From an uncultured Collinsella sp. (GTDB taxonomy: Bacteria; Actinomycetota; Coriobacteriia; Coriobacteriales; Coriobacteriaceae): DNA of 63,405 nt. A model generated the notes under the pieces. That model was not told the DNA's origin. It was given only the letters and a program-made list of their open reading frames with translations, and did not search any database. Of the stretch, positions 1 through 8,871 are shown piece after piece. Made by a program: the position numbers and the translations under genes. Every line of letters begins with the position of its first letter. Positions within the stretch are counted from its first letter, which is position 1. The stretch is from positions 1-63,405 of the forward strand of contig CAAENA010000027.1 in assembly GCA_900757205.1 (NCBI GenBank). The letters are read 5' to 3'.

Positions 1-13
1 ATGCCGTCTCCGC

Positions 14-1024
14 CTAGATTTCGCGCACGCTCTGGCGCTCGACAAAATAGGTCGACACAGCCGTTTTGCAGGTATAGCTCTTGGGATTGCGGATGTTGCC
101 CACCAGGCGGCGCACCGCGATCTCACCCACCTCGTGCTTGGGAACATGCACCGTGGTGAGCGGCGGGTTGGAAAAAGCGCCCAGAGATAGGTTGTCAAAG
201 CCGATGATCGAGACATCCTCGGGCACGCGAATGCCGTGCTCGTTGAACGCGCGCATGGCACCCACGGCGAGCACGTCGTTCTCGGCAAAGAAAGCCGTCG
301 GCAGGTCGTCGTGCGAGGCATTGTCGAGCCACGCGCCCATGTCGCGATAAGCGCCCTCGAGCGTGGTGCCCAGCGTGACGCGCCATGCCGGATTGGCCTC
401 GAGGTCCGCATCCTCAAGCGCTTGGCGATAGCCGCGCTCGCGGTCCTTAAAGTTGCGGATACGAAGGTCGCCCGCCAGATAGCCGATTTGCCTGTGACCT
501 TTCTCGATAAGGTAGTCCACGGCACGCAGCACCGAATCGGTATTGGCAATGACCACGGCATCGAAGTACTGGCGGTCGCTCCAGCCATCGAGCACAATCA
601 GGTGGGCGGCGGCGTTAGCGAACAGGGCGTAGTCCTCCTCGCCCAACTCGGTGCCCATCAGCACGATGGCGGCAGACGGGTCGGCGATCAGGCCCTCGAC
701 CTGCGGACGCACGGCGTCTAGGTCGCTAAAGTCGAGCGAGACAAAGCTCGTGCTCATGCCGTGGCGACGCGCCTGGCGCTCCACGCCCTCGATGACCGCG
801 GGGTGGAAGGTGCTCTCGTCCAGGATGGCGCCCGTCTTGCGCGCGAGCACAAACTGGATGCTCTCGAGCTGCGTCGACTGCTGATAGCCGAGCGACTGCG
901 CGCACTCCAGGATGACTTTGGCGGTCTCCTCGCTCACGCTGCGCTTGCGGTTGAGCGCGTTGGACACGGTCGCAGGCGAAAAACCGGTGATGCGGCTGAT
1001 CTCGCGAACACTTGCTTTGGCCAT
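14..1024 (-). CDS. LacI-family transcriptional repressor
   Basis: DNA-binding repressor of about 336 residues. The first 50 residues form the classic LacI helix-turn-helix and hinge (VREISRITGFSPATVSNALN), followed by a periplasmic-binding-protein-like effector domain containing motifs such as RGYRQAL and IIGFDN near the end. I chose the ATG at 1024, encoding MAKASVRE, because a GGGGGAAC ribosome site sits just upstream; an upstream in-frame extension to 1105 has no such site. It lies 3' of the ribokinase and nucleoside hydrolase genes on the same strand but is separated from them by a terminator, so it probably has its own promoter. Regulation of that pair, with a nucleoside or ribose-type effector, is inferred from context only. 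Confidence 0.93.
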   Translation of the reverse strand: MAKASVREISRITGFSPATVSNALNRKRSVSEETAKVILECAQSLGYQQSTQLESIQFVLARKTGAILDESTFHPAVIEGVERQARRHGMSTSFVSLDFSDLDAVRPQVEGLIADPSAAIVLMGTELGEEDYALFANAAAHLIVLDGWSDRQYFDAVVIANTDSVLRAVDYLIEKGHRQIGYLAGDLRIRNFKDRERGYRQALEDADLEANPAWRVTLGTTLEGAYRDMGAWLDNASHDDLPTAFFAENDVLAVGAMRAFNEHGIRVPEDVSIIGFDNLSLGAFSNPPLTTVHVPKHEVGEIAVRRLVGNIRNPKSYTCKTAVSTYFVERQSVREI

Positions 1025-1106
1025 TGTTCCCCCTAGTAACGGTCGCGGTCGAGCATCGTGGCCTGACCGCCCCGTGACTCGACAACTAAACGACCGCAAA
1101 TTCAAT

Positions 1107-1153
1107 CTAAACAGAATAGTAAATGTTTAATATCTAGTTTAGCCTGTTGTCAA
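1107..1153 (-). promoter_or_regulatory. Putative promoter and operator of the LacI-family gene
   Basis: On the minus strand TTGACA (1153-1148) is followed after 15 bp by TATTAA (1132-1127), a plausible -35/-10 pair with a short spacer. The inverted halves CTAAAC (1107-1112) and GTTTAG (1137-1142) bracket the -10 region and could be an autoregulatory operator. This is a sequence reading without experimental support. Confidence 0.4.
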
Positions 1154-1201
1154 GCGAAGCGACGCGACTATTCCCCCAACGGGCACATTTGCTCGGTAGC
1201 T

Positions 1202-1240
1202 AAAAAAGCCCCGTCCCAAATTGACTACTTGGGGCGGGGC
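1202..1240 (-). terminator. Intrinsic terminator after the nucleoside hydrolase gene
   Basis: A 12-bp GC-rich stem (1208-1219 with 1229-1240, one wobble pair) with a 9-nt loop is followed on the minus strand by a T run (plus-strand AAAAAA at 1202-1207). It sits just 3' of the nucleoside hydrolase stop. Confidence 0.85.
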
Positions 1241-1251
1241 GTGAAAAACAT

Positions 1252-2226
1252 TTAGCCCAGGACGCGGGCCATACGCGCCTTGAACTCGGACAGGAAGCGC
1301 GGGGCGTCCACGGTGAGCGCCACGAGCGCGCTCTTATCCGGATCGGACAGACGGTGCTCGTCGCAGATGGTGCGGCCGCGATACTCGCCCAGCAGGTCGA
1401 CACGCAGGTTACAGCCGAGCGCACCCACGAGCGTGGGATCAATCGCCACGGCAACCGCCAGCGGATCGTGCAGCGCGCAGCCGCCCAGGTAGGGCGCGTT
1501 CATTTCGTACGAACCGATATAGTGCTCGACCATGCTCGCAAACGCGCAGCCAGCCATAGTGCCCGAGCCCGTCCAGCCGGCAACGTCGCGGCGCGTGAGC
1601 ACCACGCGGTGCGTCACATCCAAGCCCACCATGGTGAGCTTGCGGCCCGAGCGCAACACGGCGTCGGCAGCCTCGGGGTCGCCCACCATGTTGGCCTCGG
1701 CGCCCGCGCTCACGTTGCCGGGCACGGTAAGCGCACCGCCCATCACGACCACGCGGCCGATGGACATCATCGCCGCCGCATCGCGCTCCAGGGCAAGCGC
1801 CAGATTGGTGAGCGGGCCGGTCGCAACGTAGACCAGATCGGGACCATAGGTACGCGCGGCATCAATCAGGTAATCGACCGCCGCATTGCCATCGGCCGAC
1901 GTCGCGCCCACCGGCTCGTACGGCGAGGCGGGCACGCTTGCGCCGCCAATGCCGTTCTTGCCGTGGATAAGCGTGGTGGACGCCGGCGGCGTGTAGGGTT
2001 CGGTCGCTTTCACGGGACGATCGGCGCCCAGGTACACCGGCACCTCGGGGCGACCCAACAGGTCGAGCACCGCCAAGCAGTTGTGCGCCGACTGCTCGAC
2101 GCGCACGTTGCCAAAGCACGTGGTGATGCCGACGAGCTCCACCTCGGGGCTCGCGATGGCATAGGCGAGTGCCATCGCATCATCCACACCCATATCCAGA
2201 TCAAGGATCAGCTTCTTGGTTGCCAT
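1252..2226 (-). CDS. Inosine/uridine-preferring nucleoside hydrolase
   Basis: Cytoplasmic hydrolase of 324 residues that splits the N-glycosidic bond of ribonucleosides to give ribose and a base. The N-terminal calcium-binding motif appears as DLDMGVDDAMAL, a close variant of the family DxDxGxDDxxAL signature, and a C-terminal HDPLAVAVA motif supplies the usual His-Asp. Length is normal for the family. It starts 4 bp after the ribokinase stop, with GGAG inside the end of that gene, so the two are probably cotranslated: the hydrolase releases ribose and the kinase phosphorylates it. Substrate choice (purine or pyrimidine) cannot be fixed from the sequence. Confidence 0.93.
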   Translation of the reverse strand: MATKKLILDLDMGVDDAMALAYAIASPEVELVGITTCFGNVRVEQSAHNCLAVLDLLGRPEVPVYLGADRPVKATEPYTPPASTTLIHGKNGIGGASVPASPYEPVGATSADGNAAVDYLIDAARTYGPDLVYVATGPLTNLALALERDAAAMMSIGRVVVMGGALTVPGNVSAGAEANMVGDPEAADAVLRSGRKLTMVGLDVTHRVVLTRRDVAGWTGSGTMAGCAFASMVEHYIGSYEMNAPYLGGCALHDPLAVAVAIDPTLVGALGCNLRVDLLGEYRGRTICDEHRLSDPDKSALVALTVDAPRFLSEFKARMARVLG

Positions 2227-2230
2227 TGTT

Positions 2231-3226
2231 CTACTCCGCTTCTCCGTCTACATCCAAACCGTCTAAACCAAACTTGTGCTCGACTTCCGCACGCGTGGGA
2301 ATTGATTGCTGAGCGCCCAGGCGCGATACCGTCACCGCCGAGGCGCGAGCACCCGCGGCCATGCACTCAAAGAGCGGCAGACCCTCCAGACGAGCTGCAG
2401 CAAGCGCACCAATAAACGTATCGCCCGCGGCCGTCGTATCGACCACCGCGCTCGAAAGCGCCGGCATGCGCAGCGGCTCACCGCCATCGCCGAGCGTAAC
2501 CGAGCCGGCGCCGCCCAGCGTGATGACCGCGGCTCCGGCGCCCTTGTCGAGCAGCGCATTGAGCGCGGCGACGCAACTCGCATCATCCGTGGGCAGAATG
2601 CCCGTCAGCACCTGGCACTCGGTCTCGTTGGGGCAGACCAGGTCAACCGCAGGCCACGCTCCTGCCGGCAAATCGCAGGCGGGCGCAGGGTTAAAGACCG
2701 TATAGAACCCCAGCCCGTGAGCGCAAGCAAGCGCCTCGGCCGTCGCTGCAAGGTCGCATTCGCCCTGGGCGATAAAGACGCCGCCAGCAGCCGGGGCAAT
2801 CTCGCTGGCATCGCCGTCGAGCTCGTCGGCCACCAAGCGCCTCAGTGCGCGGGCAACGTCCTCGCCCGCAAGCGCATGGTTGGCGCCCGGCGACAGCACG
2901 ATGCGGTTGTCGCTCTCGCAGCGAATGATAGTCGCGGTACCGGTCTCCACGTCATCGCGACGCGCCACAAACTCAACGCCCACGCCGGCATCCTGGAGCC
3001 CTGCCACAAGCGCATCGCCAAAGGTATCGCGCCCAACAGCGCCGATCATGCATGTGCGCGCACCCATGCGCGCAGCGGCGACGGCCTGATTGGCTCCCTT
3101 GCCACCGGCGTTGGTGATAAACCCGCTGCCGCCGACGGTCTCGCCCGCACGCGGCATGCGCTCGCACGCCACCGAAAGGTCCATGTTCATGCTGCCGAAC
3201 ACCGCAACGATGCTGTGATCCGCCAT
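2231..3226 (-). CDS. rbsK: Ribokinase (PfkB family)
   Basis: Sugar kinase of about 331 residues. The N-terminal PfkB signature region reads VFGSMNMDLSV and GGKGANQAVAAARMG, and the C-terminal ATP/anion-hole motif reads DTTAAGDTFIGALAA, with the catalytic Asp in the AAGD segment. These match ribokinases better than fructokinases. I start it at ATG 3226, preceded by a strong GAGGAGG; the reading frame extends upstream to 3355 without a comparable ribosome site. It is the first gene of a two-gene unit with the nucleoside hydrolase and would convert released D-ribose to ribose-5-phosphate. 2-Deoxyribose or another pentose is not excluded. Confidence 0.92.
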   Translation of the reverse strand: MADHSIVAVFGSMNMDLSVACERMPRAGETVGGSGFITNAGGKGANQAVAAARMGARTCMIGAVGRDTFGDALVAGLQDAGVGVEFVARRDDVETGTATIIRCESDNRIVLSPGANHALAGEDVARALRRLVADELDGDASEIAPAAGGVFIAQGECDLAATAEALACAHGLGFYTVFNPAPACDLPAGAWPAVDLVCPNETECQVLTGILPTDDASCVAALNALLDKGAGAAVITLGGAGSVTLGDGGEPLRMPALSSAVVDTTAAGDTFIGALAAARLEGLPLFECMAAGARASAVTVSRLGAQQSIPTRAEVEHKFGLDGLDVDGEAE

Positions 3227-3413
3227 GGAAACCTCCTCGTCTTCAGGCTTTGCGCCCACCGTCGACCAACGATTGTGCACTCTCGCACCCCCTATAACTT
3301 TAGTCCACTTTGATGTGGACGCGCGCTTGAGCTTGCGCCAGCAGCAAGCATTCACAGGGGCAGGCAGCTACAATGAATACGTGCTGATTATTCTCGTCAT
3401 TGGATGATGTTTT
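3227..3413. promoter_or_regulatory. Divergent promoter region (ribokinase / acyltransferase)
   Basis: This 187-bp divergent interval holds an inverted repeat GTCCAC-6-GTGGAC (3303-3308/3315-3320) close to the probable ribokinase promoter and a plus-strand TACAAT (3369-3374) that could be the -10 for the acyltransferase. No convincing -35 was found for the latter. Confidence 0.4.
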
Positions 3414-5630
3414 ATGGAACAATTCTCGCAATCGGGCTCGCGCGGTCGACGCCGCACGGGCAACGAGCCGGCGCCGCACGAACGCGTGAAGGGCGAGCGC
3501 CGTGCCAACGAGCCGCGACGCACCGCGAGCCCCCATCGCGCTTCTGCCAACAACGCGGGCCGCGCCAACACTCCCGCCGCGGAGCAGACGCCTGCTCGCC
3601 CCAAGTCCCGCTACATCCCTGCGCTCGACGGTCTGCGCACGCTTGCCGTCGTCGCGGTGGTGCTCTATCACCTCAACCTCACGTGGGCTCAGGGCGGCCT
3701 GCTCGGCGTCACGATCTTCTTTGTGCTTTCGGGCTATCTGATCACGCGCTTGCTGCTCAACGAAGTCGCTAAGACCGGCCGCATCGACCTTAAGAGCTTC
3801 TGGATTCGCCGCATCCGTCGCCTGGTCCCCGCCGTGGTAACGGTAGTGTTCGTGACCTGCGCGCTGTGCACCATCTTTAACCACGTGATGCTCACCAAGA
3901 TGCGCCCCGACATCCTGCCGTCGCTGCTGTTCTTTAACAACTGGTGGCAGATTGCCCAAAACGTCTCGTACTTCAATGCTCTGGGCGATCCCTCACCGCT
4001 TACGCACTTTTGGTCGCTCGCCATCGAGGAACAGTTCTACCTGGTTTGGCCCCCGCTGCTGCTCGCTATGGTATCCATGCACATGAGCAAGCCCAACACG
4101 CGCCGCATGGTTCTGGGCCTGGCTGCTGTCTCCGCCATCGCCATGATGGTGCTCTATAACCCCGCCGCCGACCCCAGCCGCGTGTACTACGGCACCGACA
4201 CCCGCGTGTTCTCGCTGCTGCTGGGCGCCTGGATGGCCTTTATCCCCGATCGCGACCTGGCTCCGGTGCGCCTCGCCCGTCGTTTGGGGCTCAATCGCCT
4301 GGCTGGCGCCGCCAAGCACGGCAAGAACGCCGAGGGCAAGCTTGGCGAGAAGGCCGACAACGCAGCCGAGACCGTCCCGGCACAGCCGAGCGCCCTCGTG
4401 CGCTTTTGGTCCTCGCCCGCATCCATCGATGTGTTGGGCGTCGTGGGTCTGGTTGGCCTTGCCGCCATGGTCGCGCTCACCAACGGCTACACCGCGTTCC
4501 AGTATCGCGGCGGCACGCTGCTATGCTCCATCCTCACGCTCATGGTCATCGCGGCCTGCGTGCAGCCCCAGGGAATGGTTGCCCGCGCACTGTCCGCCGA
4601 GCCGCTCGTGTGGGTTGGCAAGCGCTCGTACAGCATCTACCTGTGGCACTATCCGCTACTGTTGCTCATGAACCCTGTCGCCAACATCAACGATACGCCG
4701 TGGTGGCAGTACATTTTGCAGGTGTTGTTGGTGGTCGCCGTAGCCGAATGTTCATATCGCTTTATCGAGACGCCGTTTAGAAAGGGCGCCTTTGGGCGCA
4801 CCGTATCCGAGTTCCGCGACGGCACCACCACGCCCGCCAACTGGGTGCGCGCGCATATTCCCGCGTGCGCCACTTGCGGGATCGTGCTTGTTATCGCGCT
4901 GTGCGGCCTGATCTTTGTGCCGGAGACCTCCGCACTGAGCGGTGAGGGCGCCGAAGTCCTCAACAAGGAAGCAAAAAACACCGCGCCCACCGACCAGCAG
5001 GCGGCCGACGACACCGACAAGGACAACGACGGCTTCCCCGATGGCTCCTACGACCTGTTGATGATCGGTGACTCCGTGTCGCTGCGCGCCGTTGATTCCT
5101 TTGACGGCGTGTTCCCGCACAGCCATATCGATGCCGAAAAGGGCCGCCAGTTTGATGCGGGCCGCGCGACATTTGAGGGCTATATCCAGCAGAACCTTGC
5201 CGGCAAAATCGTGGTCTTTGCCCTGGGCACCAACGGCTTGGTAACCGACGACCAGATCGACGCCATCATGGCCGATGCAGGAGATAAGCGTATTGTGGTG
5301 TTTGTGAACACGCGCAGCCCGCAGCCGTGGGTTGGCTCTACCAACCAGGCCATCGCCAACGCCGCTACGCGCTACAAGAACGTGCGCGTTATCGACTGGT
5401 ACGGATACAGTGCCAATCGCAACGACCTGTTCGATGGCGATGGCACGCACCTGTCGACCACTGGCGTGACTGAGTACCTCAACTTGATCCACGATGCAGT
5501 CAAGAAGGACCTGCCCGTGCATCCCGAGGATCACGTCAACGATCCGCAGCCGGCGGCCGTCAAGTCTGCCACCGACGCACTCGTTAACGCCCTCGCCTTC
5601 AAACCGCACAAGCTAGGCACCGACAAGTAA
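3414..5630 (+). CDS. Membrane O-acyltransferase with C-terminal SGNH domain (OatA/OafA type)
   Basis: Integral membrane acyltransferase of 738 residues. After a basic, disordered N-terminus (about 1-60) comes the Acyl_transf_3 domain: the family hallmark YIPALDGLRTLAVVAVVLYH, then FFVLSGYLITRLLL, and about ten hydrophobic segments to roughly residue 500. The extracytoplasmic C-terminus carries SGNH hydrolase elements: LLMIGDSVSLRAVDSF (nucleophile Ser), a GTNG segment and DGDGTHLS (Asp-His). This architecture is that of proteins that acetylate peptidoglycan or surface glycans, passing acyl groups across the membrane to the SGNH domain. The acceptor is unknown. The ribosome site upstream of ATG 3414 is weak (GGATGA), so a start slightly downstream is possible. 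Confidence 0.9.
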   Translation: MEQFSQSGSRGRRRTGNEPAPHERVKGERRANEPRRTASPHRASANNAGRANTPAAEQTPARPKSRYIPALDGLRTLAVVAVVLYHLNLTWAQGGLLGVTIFFVLSGYLITRLLLNEVAKTGRIDLKSFWIRRIRRLVPAVVTVVFVTCALCTIFNHVMLTKMRPDILPSLLFFNNWWQIAQNVSYFNALGDPSPLTHFWSLAIEEQFYLVWPPLLLAMVSMHMSKPNTRRMVLGLAAVSAIAMMVLYNPAADPSRVYYGTDTRVFSLLLGAWMAFIPDRDLAPVRLARRLGLNRLAGAAKHGKNAEGKLGEKADNAAETVPAQPSALVRFWSSPASIDVLGVVGLVGLAAMVALTNGYTAFQYRGGTLLCSILTLMVIAACVQPQGMVARALSAEPLVWVGKRSYSIYLWHYPLLLLMNPVANINDTPWWQYILQVLLVVAVAECSYRFIETPFRKGAFGRTVSEFRDGTTTPANWVRAHIPACATCGIVLVIALCGLIFVPETSALSGEGAEVLNKEAKNTAPTDQQAADDTDKDNDGFPDGSYDLLMIGDSVSLRAVDSFDGVFPHSHIDAEKGRQFDAGRATFEGYIQQNLAGKIVVFALGTNGLVTDDQIDAIMADAGDKRIVVFVNTRSPQPWVGSTNQAIANAATRYKNVRVIDWYGYSANRNDLFDGDGTHLSTTGVTEYLNLIHDAVKKDLPVHPEDHVNDPQPAAVKSATDALVNALAFKPHKLGTDK

Positions 5631-5686
5631 CCCGCAGCAAACAACCCAAAATCACTCTTTTAGAGTCGGCCCCAAGAGGTCGCGGG

Positions 5687-5722
5687 CAAAAAAGCGGCCG
5701 CGGCCCATGGCAGCGGCCGCTC
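5687..5722 (-). terminator. Terminator of the NRAMP-related gene
   Basis: A 9-bp stem AGCGGCCGC (5693-5701) / GCGGCCGCT (5713-5721), followed on the minus strand by a run of T (plus AAAAAA, 5688-5693), lies just 3' of the transporter stop. Confidence 0.75.
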
Positions 5723-5739
5723 GAAACCCAAAAGAGGCG

Positions 5740-7002
5740 CTAAGCGCTGTAACCCATCGCCTGCAGAACAAACATGACGACCGTCAGCACCGTAATCACA
5801 CCGATAGTCGCCCAAGTGAGCACATTCCACACGCGGCCGTTGCGGTTGGCGCCCATAATGTGACGGTCAGCGGCAATAACCACCTGGAACACCAGAACCA
5901 CGGGCAGTAGCACGCCATTGATGACCTGCGAGGTCATCATAATCTGGAACAGATCGACGCCGGGCATAAGCACCAGCACGGCAGAGATGCCGATGATGGC
6001 CGTAATGATGCCGCGATAGACCGGGGCCTCGTCCCAGCTGCGATCGGCACCGCGCTCCCAGCCAAATGCCTCGCAGATAGCGCTCGACGTAACGCCCGGC
6101 AGCACGCAGGCAGCCAAGAAGCTCGCCGCGACCAGGCCCGAGGCAAACAGTACCGTAGACCACTGACCCGCAATAGGCTCCAGCGCGCGGGCAGCATCGG
6201 CAGCATCGCTAATCTGAATACCCGCCGGGAACAACACCGTGCCGGTCGTGATGATAATAAAGCCGGCAATGATATCGGCAGCGATCGAGCCGCTCACGGT
6301 ATCAATACGCTGCAGCACGATATCGTCCTCGCCCGCGTTCTTATCGACCACGTTGTTCTGCGCCAAGAAAATCATCCACGGCGCGATGGTGGTACCGATC
6401 GTTGCGACCACGAGCGACACGTAGCTGGGGTCATTTTGAATGTTGGGCACGACCAGGTCGACCGCGACCTCACCCCAGTTGGGGCCAGCCATAAACGCGG
6501 CGACAATATAGGTCACGAACACGCAGCTCACCAGCAGCAGAATCTTCTCGATGCGCTGGAAACTCCCCGACATGGTAAGCATCCACACCAGCAGCGCCAC
6601 CAACGGCACCGAGATGCTCGCCGGCACGCCAAAGAGGGCAAGGCCGCTCGCAATACCCGCAAACTCCGAAATGGTCACAGCCGTGTTGGCGATCAACAGC
6701 GCCGCCATAGCAAGTACACTCTTGCGCACGCCAAAGCGCTCGCGAATGAGCGATGCCAGGCCCTTGCCCGTGACGCAGCCGCAGCGCGCCGCGGTCTCCT
6801 GCGTCACGATGAGCAGCACGGTCATGACAGGAAGCATCCACAGCATCTTGTAGCCATAGCTGGCGCCCGCGCTGGAATACGTTGCAATGCCGCCGGCGTC
6901 ATTGCCCGAAAGCGCCGCCAACAGACCGGGACCCATAGCGCCAAAGATGGCCGCGATGGTCAGCTTTTGCTTGGTGCCCGACTTTTGCTTGGTATTTTGC
7001 AC
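5740..7002 (-). CDS. NRAMP-related divalent cation transporter, probably for Mg2+ (NRMT-like)
   Basis: Polytopic membrane protein of 420 residues with the SLC11/NRAMP fold: about 11 hydrophobic segments and the helix-1 and helix-6 breaks. In helix 1 the canonical DPGN is DAGG (residues 35-38), and in helix 6 the canonical MPH is APW (207-209), so the Asn and Met ligands that select transition metals are missing while the Asp stays. The same pattern is, to my knowledge, described for the NRAMP-related magnesium transporters typified by an Eggerthella lenta protein. I chose GTG 7002, 8 bp after the preceding stop with AGGTGG upstream, over the longer frame starting at 7065. Its position directly after an MgtE-like gene supports magnesium as substrate. 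Confidence 0.85.
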   Translation of the reverse strand: MQNTKQKSGTKQKLTIAAIFGAMGPGLLAALSGNDAGGIATYSSAGASYGYKMLWMLPVMTVLLIVTQETAARCGCVTGKGLASLIRERFGVRKSVLAMAALLIANTAVTISEFAGIASGLALFGVPASISVPLVALLVWMLTMSGSFQRIEKILLLVSCVFVTYIVAAFMAGPNWGEVAVDLVVPNIQNDPSYVSLVVATIGTTIAPWMIFLAQNNVVDKNAGEDDIVLQRIDTVSGSIAADIIAGFIIITTGTVLFPAGIQISDAADAARALEPIAGQWSTVLFASGLVAASFLAACVLPGVTSSAICEAFGWERGADRSWDEAPVYRGIITAIIGISAVLVLMPGVDLFQIMMTSQVINGVLLPVVLVFQVVIAADRHIMGANRNGRVWNVLTWATIGVITVLTVVMFVLQAMGYSA

Positions 7003-7010
7003 GCGACCAC

Positions 7011-8855
7011 CTAACCCATAACTGACATGGCGAGCAGCACCGCGGCGATGCAATACGCCACACACGAGATCATGACGGCAATAACGTTCATGGCGGTGCC
7101 CGACGTGTTGAGGTCATGCTCGTCACGCCAGAACAGCACCATCAGGTAAATCACGGCACTCATGTTGCCAACCAGGCAAATGATGGCAGCGATATTAAAA
7201 CACCCGGTAAAGAGTTGCTCCTCAAACATGGGCGCATCGGGGAACGCAGCGGTGCGCACCAGCTGGGCGCACAGGTAGGTCACGAGTGACAGAATCAGGC
7301 CCATGCCCGTGCTCTGGAAAAAGAACCCCAGATACGGCTTGGGCTCGTCGTCGTGACCGTCATACTCCAGGAAGTAGTTCTTGACGAACGACACCATGCG
7401 CGAGGCCGCCAGCAGCACGAGCGGCATGGCGCACATGGGGAACACCACCAGATGCGCGGAGCCGAGCGCCGTCCCCAGCACGGTCGCCATGATGCACGAC
7501 GCGATGCCCCATACAACAACCCAGTACTGGCGATGCACGAACCAGCTGAGCACGTTCGTCGAGTCGTCCGACGCGCTGTCGCCCGAGCCGACACCGGCGA
7601 TCTGCAGGTCCTCCTGATGCTCCTCGGCGATAACGTCCATGGCGTCGTCGAAGGTTACGATACCCAGGATATGACGGTTCTCGTCGCAGACGGGGATAGC
7701 GACCAGGTCATACTTGGTCATCTCGTCCGTCACGTCTTCCTGGTCCTCGTCGGGCGACACGTAGACCAGGTCGCGATAGGCCAGCTGACCCAGCGTGGCG
7801 TCGCGGTCGGCTACGATCAGCGTTCGCAGCGAAAGCACACCGGTCAGCATGCCGCTCGGATCCTCGGTATAGACGTAGTAGACGCTCTCGAAGTCCTCGT
7901 CGAGCTCGCGAATCGCCTCGATGGCGTCACCGACCGTTGCCGTGGCAGGCAGGGAGACAAACTCCGAGGTCATGATGCGGCCGGCGGTGTTGTCCTCATA
8001 CCCCAGCAGGTTACGAATCGCCTTCTCCTCCTTGACGCCCATCAGGCGCAGAAGCTTCTCGGCCTTCTCGTAATCGAGCTCGTCGATCAGGTCGGCTGCA
8101 TCGTCCGGGTCCATCATGGCCAGCATCGACGATGCGTCCGTGTCGGACAGGCCCTCGAGCATCTCGGTCATAAGCTCGTCGTCATCGAACTCCGAGATAG
8201 CTTCGGCTGCCTGGGCGGTATCGAGCTGCGCAAACACCTGCGCACGTAGGCGCGGGTCGAGCTGCTCGATAATGTCGGCGATGTCGGCAGGGTGCAGCTC
8301 GCCGAGCGTCTTGTGCGACACCGAGAGTTGGATGTTTTTAGTCGAGCGGTCGAGCAGGTCCATGTAGGACCAAGCGATGATGTCCTCGCTGAGCGGCTTG
8401 CCCAGGTGCTTCATAAAGCCCTCGACGACGTGCTCGAGTGCGGGGCTGATCGCGCGCAGCAGACCGCGGGCACCGACCTCGGCACCCAACAGGCGCAGCT
8501 GGTTTTCGCCCGACATGGAAAACTTGATGTCGTTGACGCGCACGACCTTCATGCCCTGCGTGTCGACGATCTGCTTATTGAGAACATCGCGCGCCAGCAG
8601 GAGCTCGGTCGGCTGCAGGTACGAGAAGCGAATATTGGTGGCAGACGTATTGAGATACACGCCTGTCTCATCGATGCGGTCGACCCATTTGCGCCAGCTG
8701 ATCATGAACGGCGTCTTGCCGGGACCGCGGAACGCGAGCGACGTCACGTGCGGAAAAACTTCGCCGGTTGCAATGCCAAAATCGTTGACCACGCCGAGCT
8801 TTTCGCCGTCGACGTCCAAGACCGGCAATTTGAGCATCTCACTCAGATAATTCAA
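7011..8855 (-). CDS. MgtE-like protein: PRC barrels, MgtE_N, CBS pair and a divergent membrane domain
   Basis: Protein of 614 residues. Residues 1-130 look like PRC-barrel repeats, 185-290 like the superhelical MgtE_N domain (HPADIADIIEQLDP, MDPDDAADLIDELD), 290-415 like a CBS pair, and 445-614 hold about five hydrophobic helices. The soluble part matches the magnesium-sensing region of MgtE channels. The membrane part lacks the conserved GGNxGxQ pore motif and the intramembrane Asp of canonical MgtE, so conduction is doubtful; it may be a sensor or partner of the next gene. The start is TTG 8855 with GGGGAG 5 nt upstream. A 10-codon ORF overlaps this start and a hairpin masks its ribosome site. 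Confidence 0.85.
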   Translation of the reverse strand: MNYLSEMLKLPVLDVDGEKLGVVNDFGIATGEVFPHVTSLAFRGPGKTPFMISWRKWVDRIDETGVYLNTSATNIRFSYLQPTELLLARDVLNKQIVDTQGMKVVRVNDIKFSMSGENQLRLLGAEVGARGLLRAISPALEHVVEGFMKHLGKPLSEDIIAWSYMDLLDRSTKNIQLSVSHKTLGELHPADIADIIEQLDPRLRAQVFAQLDTAQAAEAISEFDDDELMTEMLEGLSDTDASSMLAMMDPDDAADLIDELDYEKAEKLLRLMGVKEEKAIRNLLGYEDNTAGRIMTSEFVSLPATATVGDAIEAIRELDEDFESVYYVYTEDPSGMLTGVLSLRTLIVADRDATLGQLAYRDLVYVSPDEDQEDVTDEMTKYDLVAIPVCDENRHILGIVTFDDAMDVIAEEHQEDLQIAGVGSGDSASDDSTNVLSWFVHRQYWVVVWGIASCIMATVLGTALGSAHLVVFPMCAMPLVLLAASRMVSFVKNYFLEYDGHDDEPKPYLGFFFQSTGMGLILSLVTYLCAQLVRTAAFPDAPMFEEQLFTGCFNIAAIICLVGNMSAVIYLMVLFWRDEHDLNTSGTAMNVIAVMISCVAYCIAAVLLAMSVMG

Positions 8856-8871
8856 TGGTGCTCCCCATCAT
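8839..8871 (-). CDS. Putative 10-codon leader peptide overlapping the MgtE-like start
   Basis: ATG 8871 follows the strongest Shine-Dalgarno sequence of the leader (GGAGGAAT, 8880-8873) and encodes MMGSTIELSE before TGA at 8841-8839. It overlaps the TTG start of the downstream gene in another frame, so its translation could control or couple with that gene. No homology can be claimed for so short a peptide. Confidence 0.4.
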   Translation of the reverse strand: MMGSTIELSE

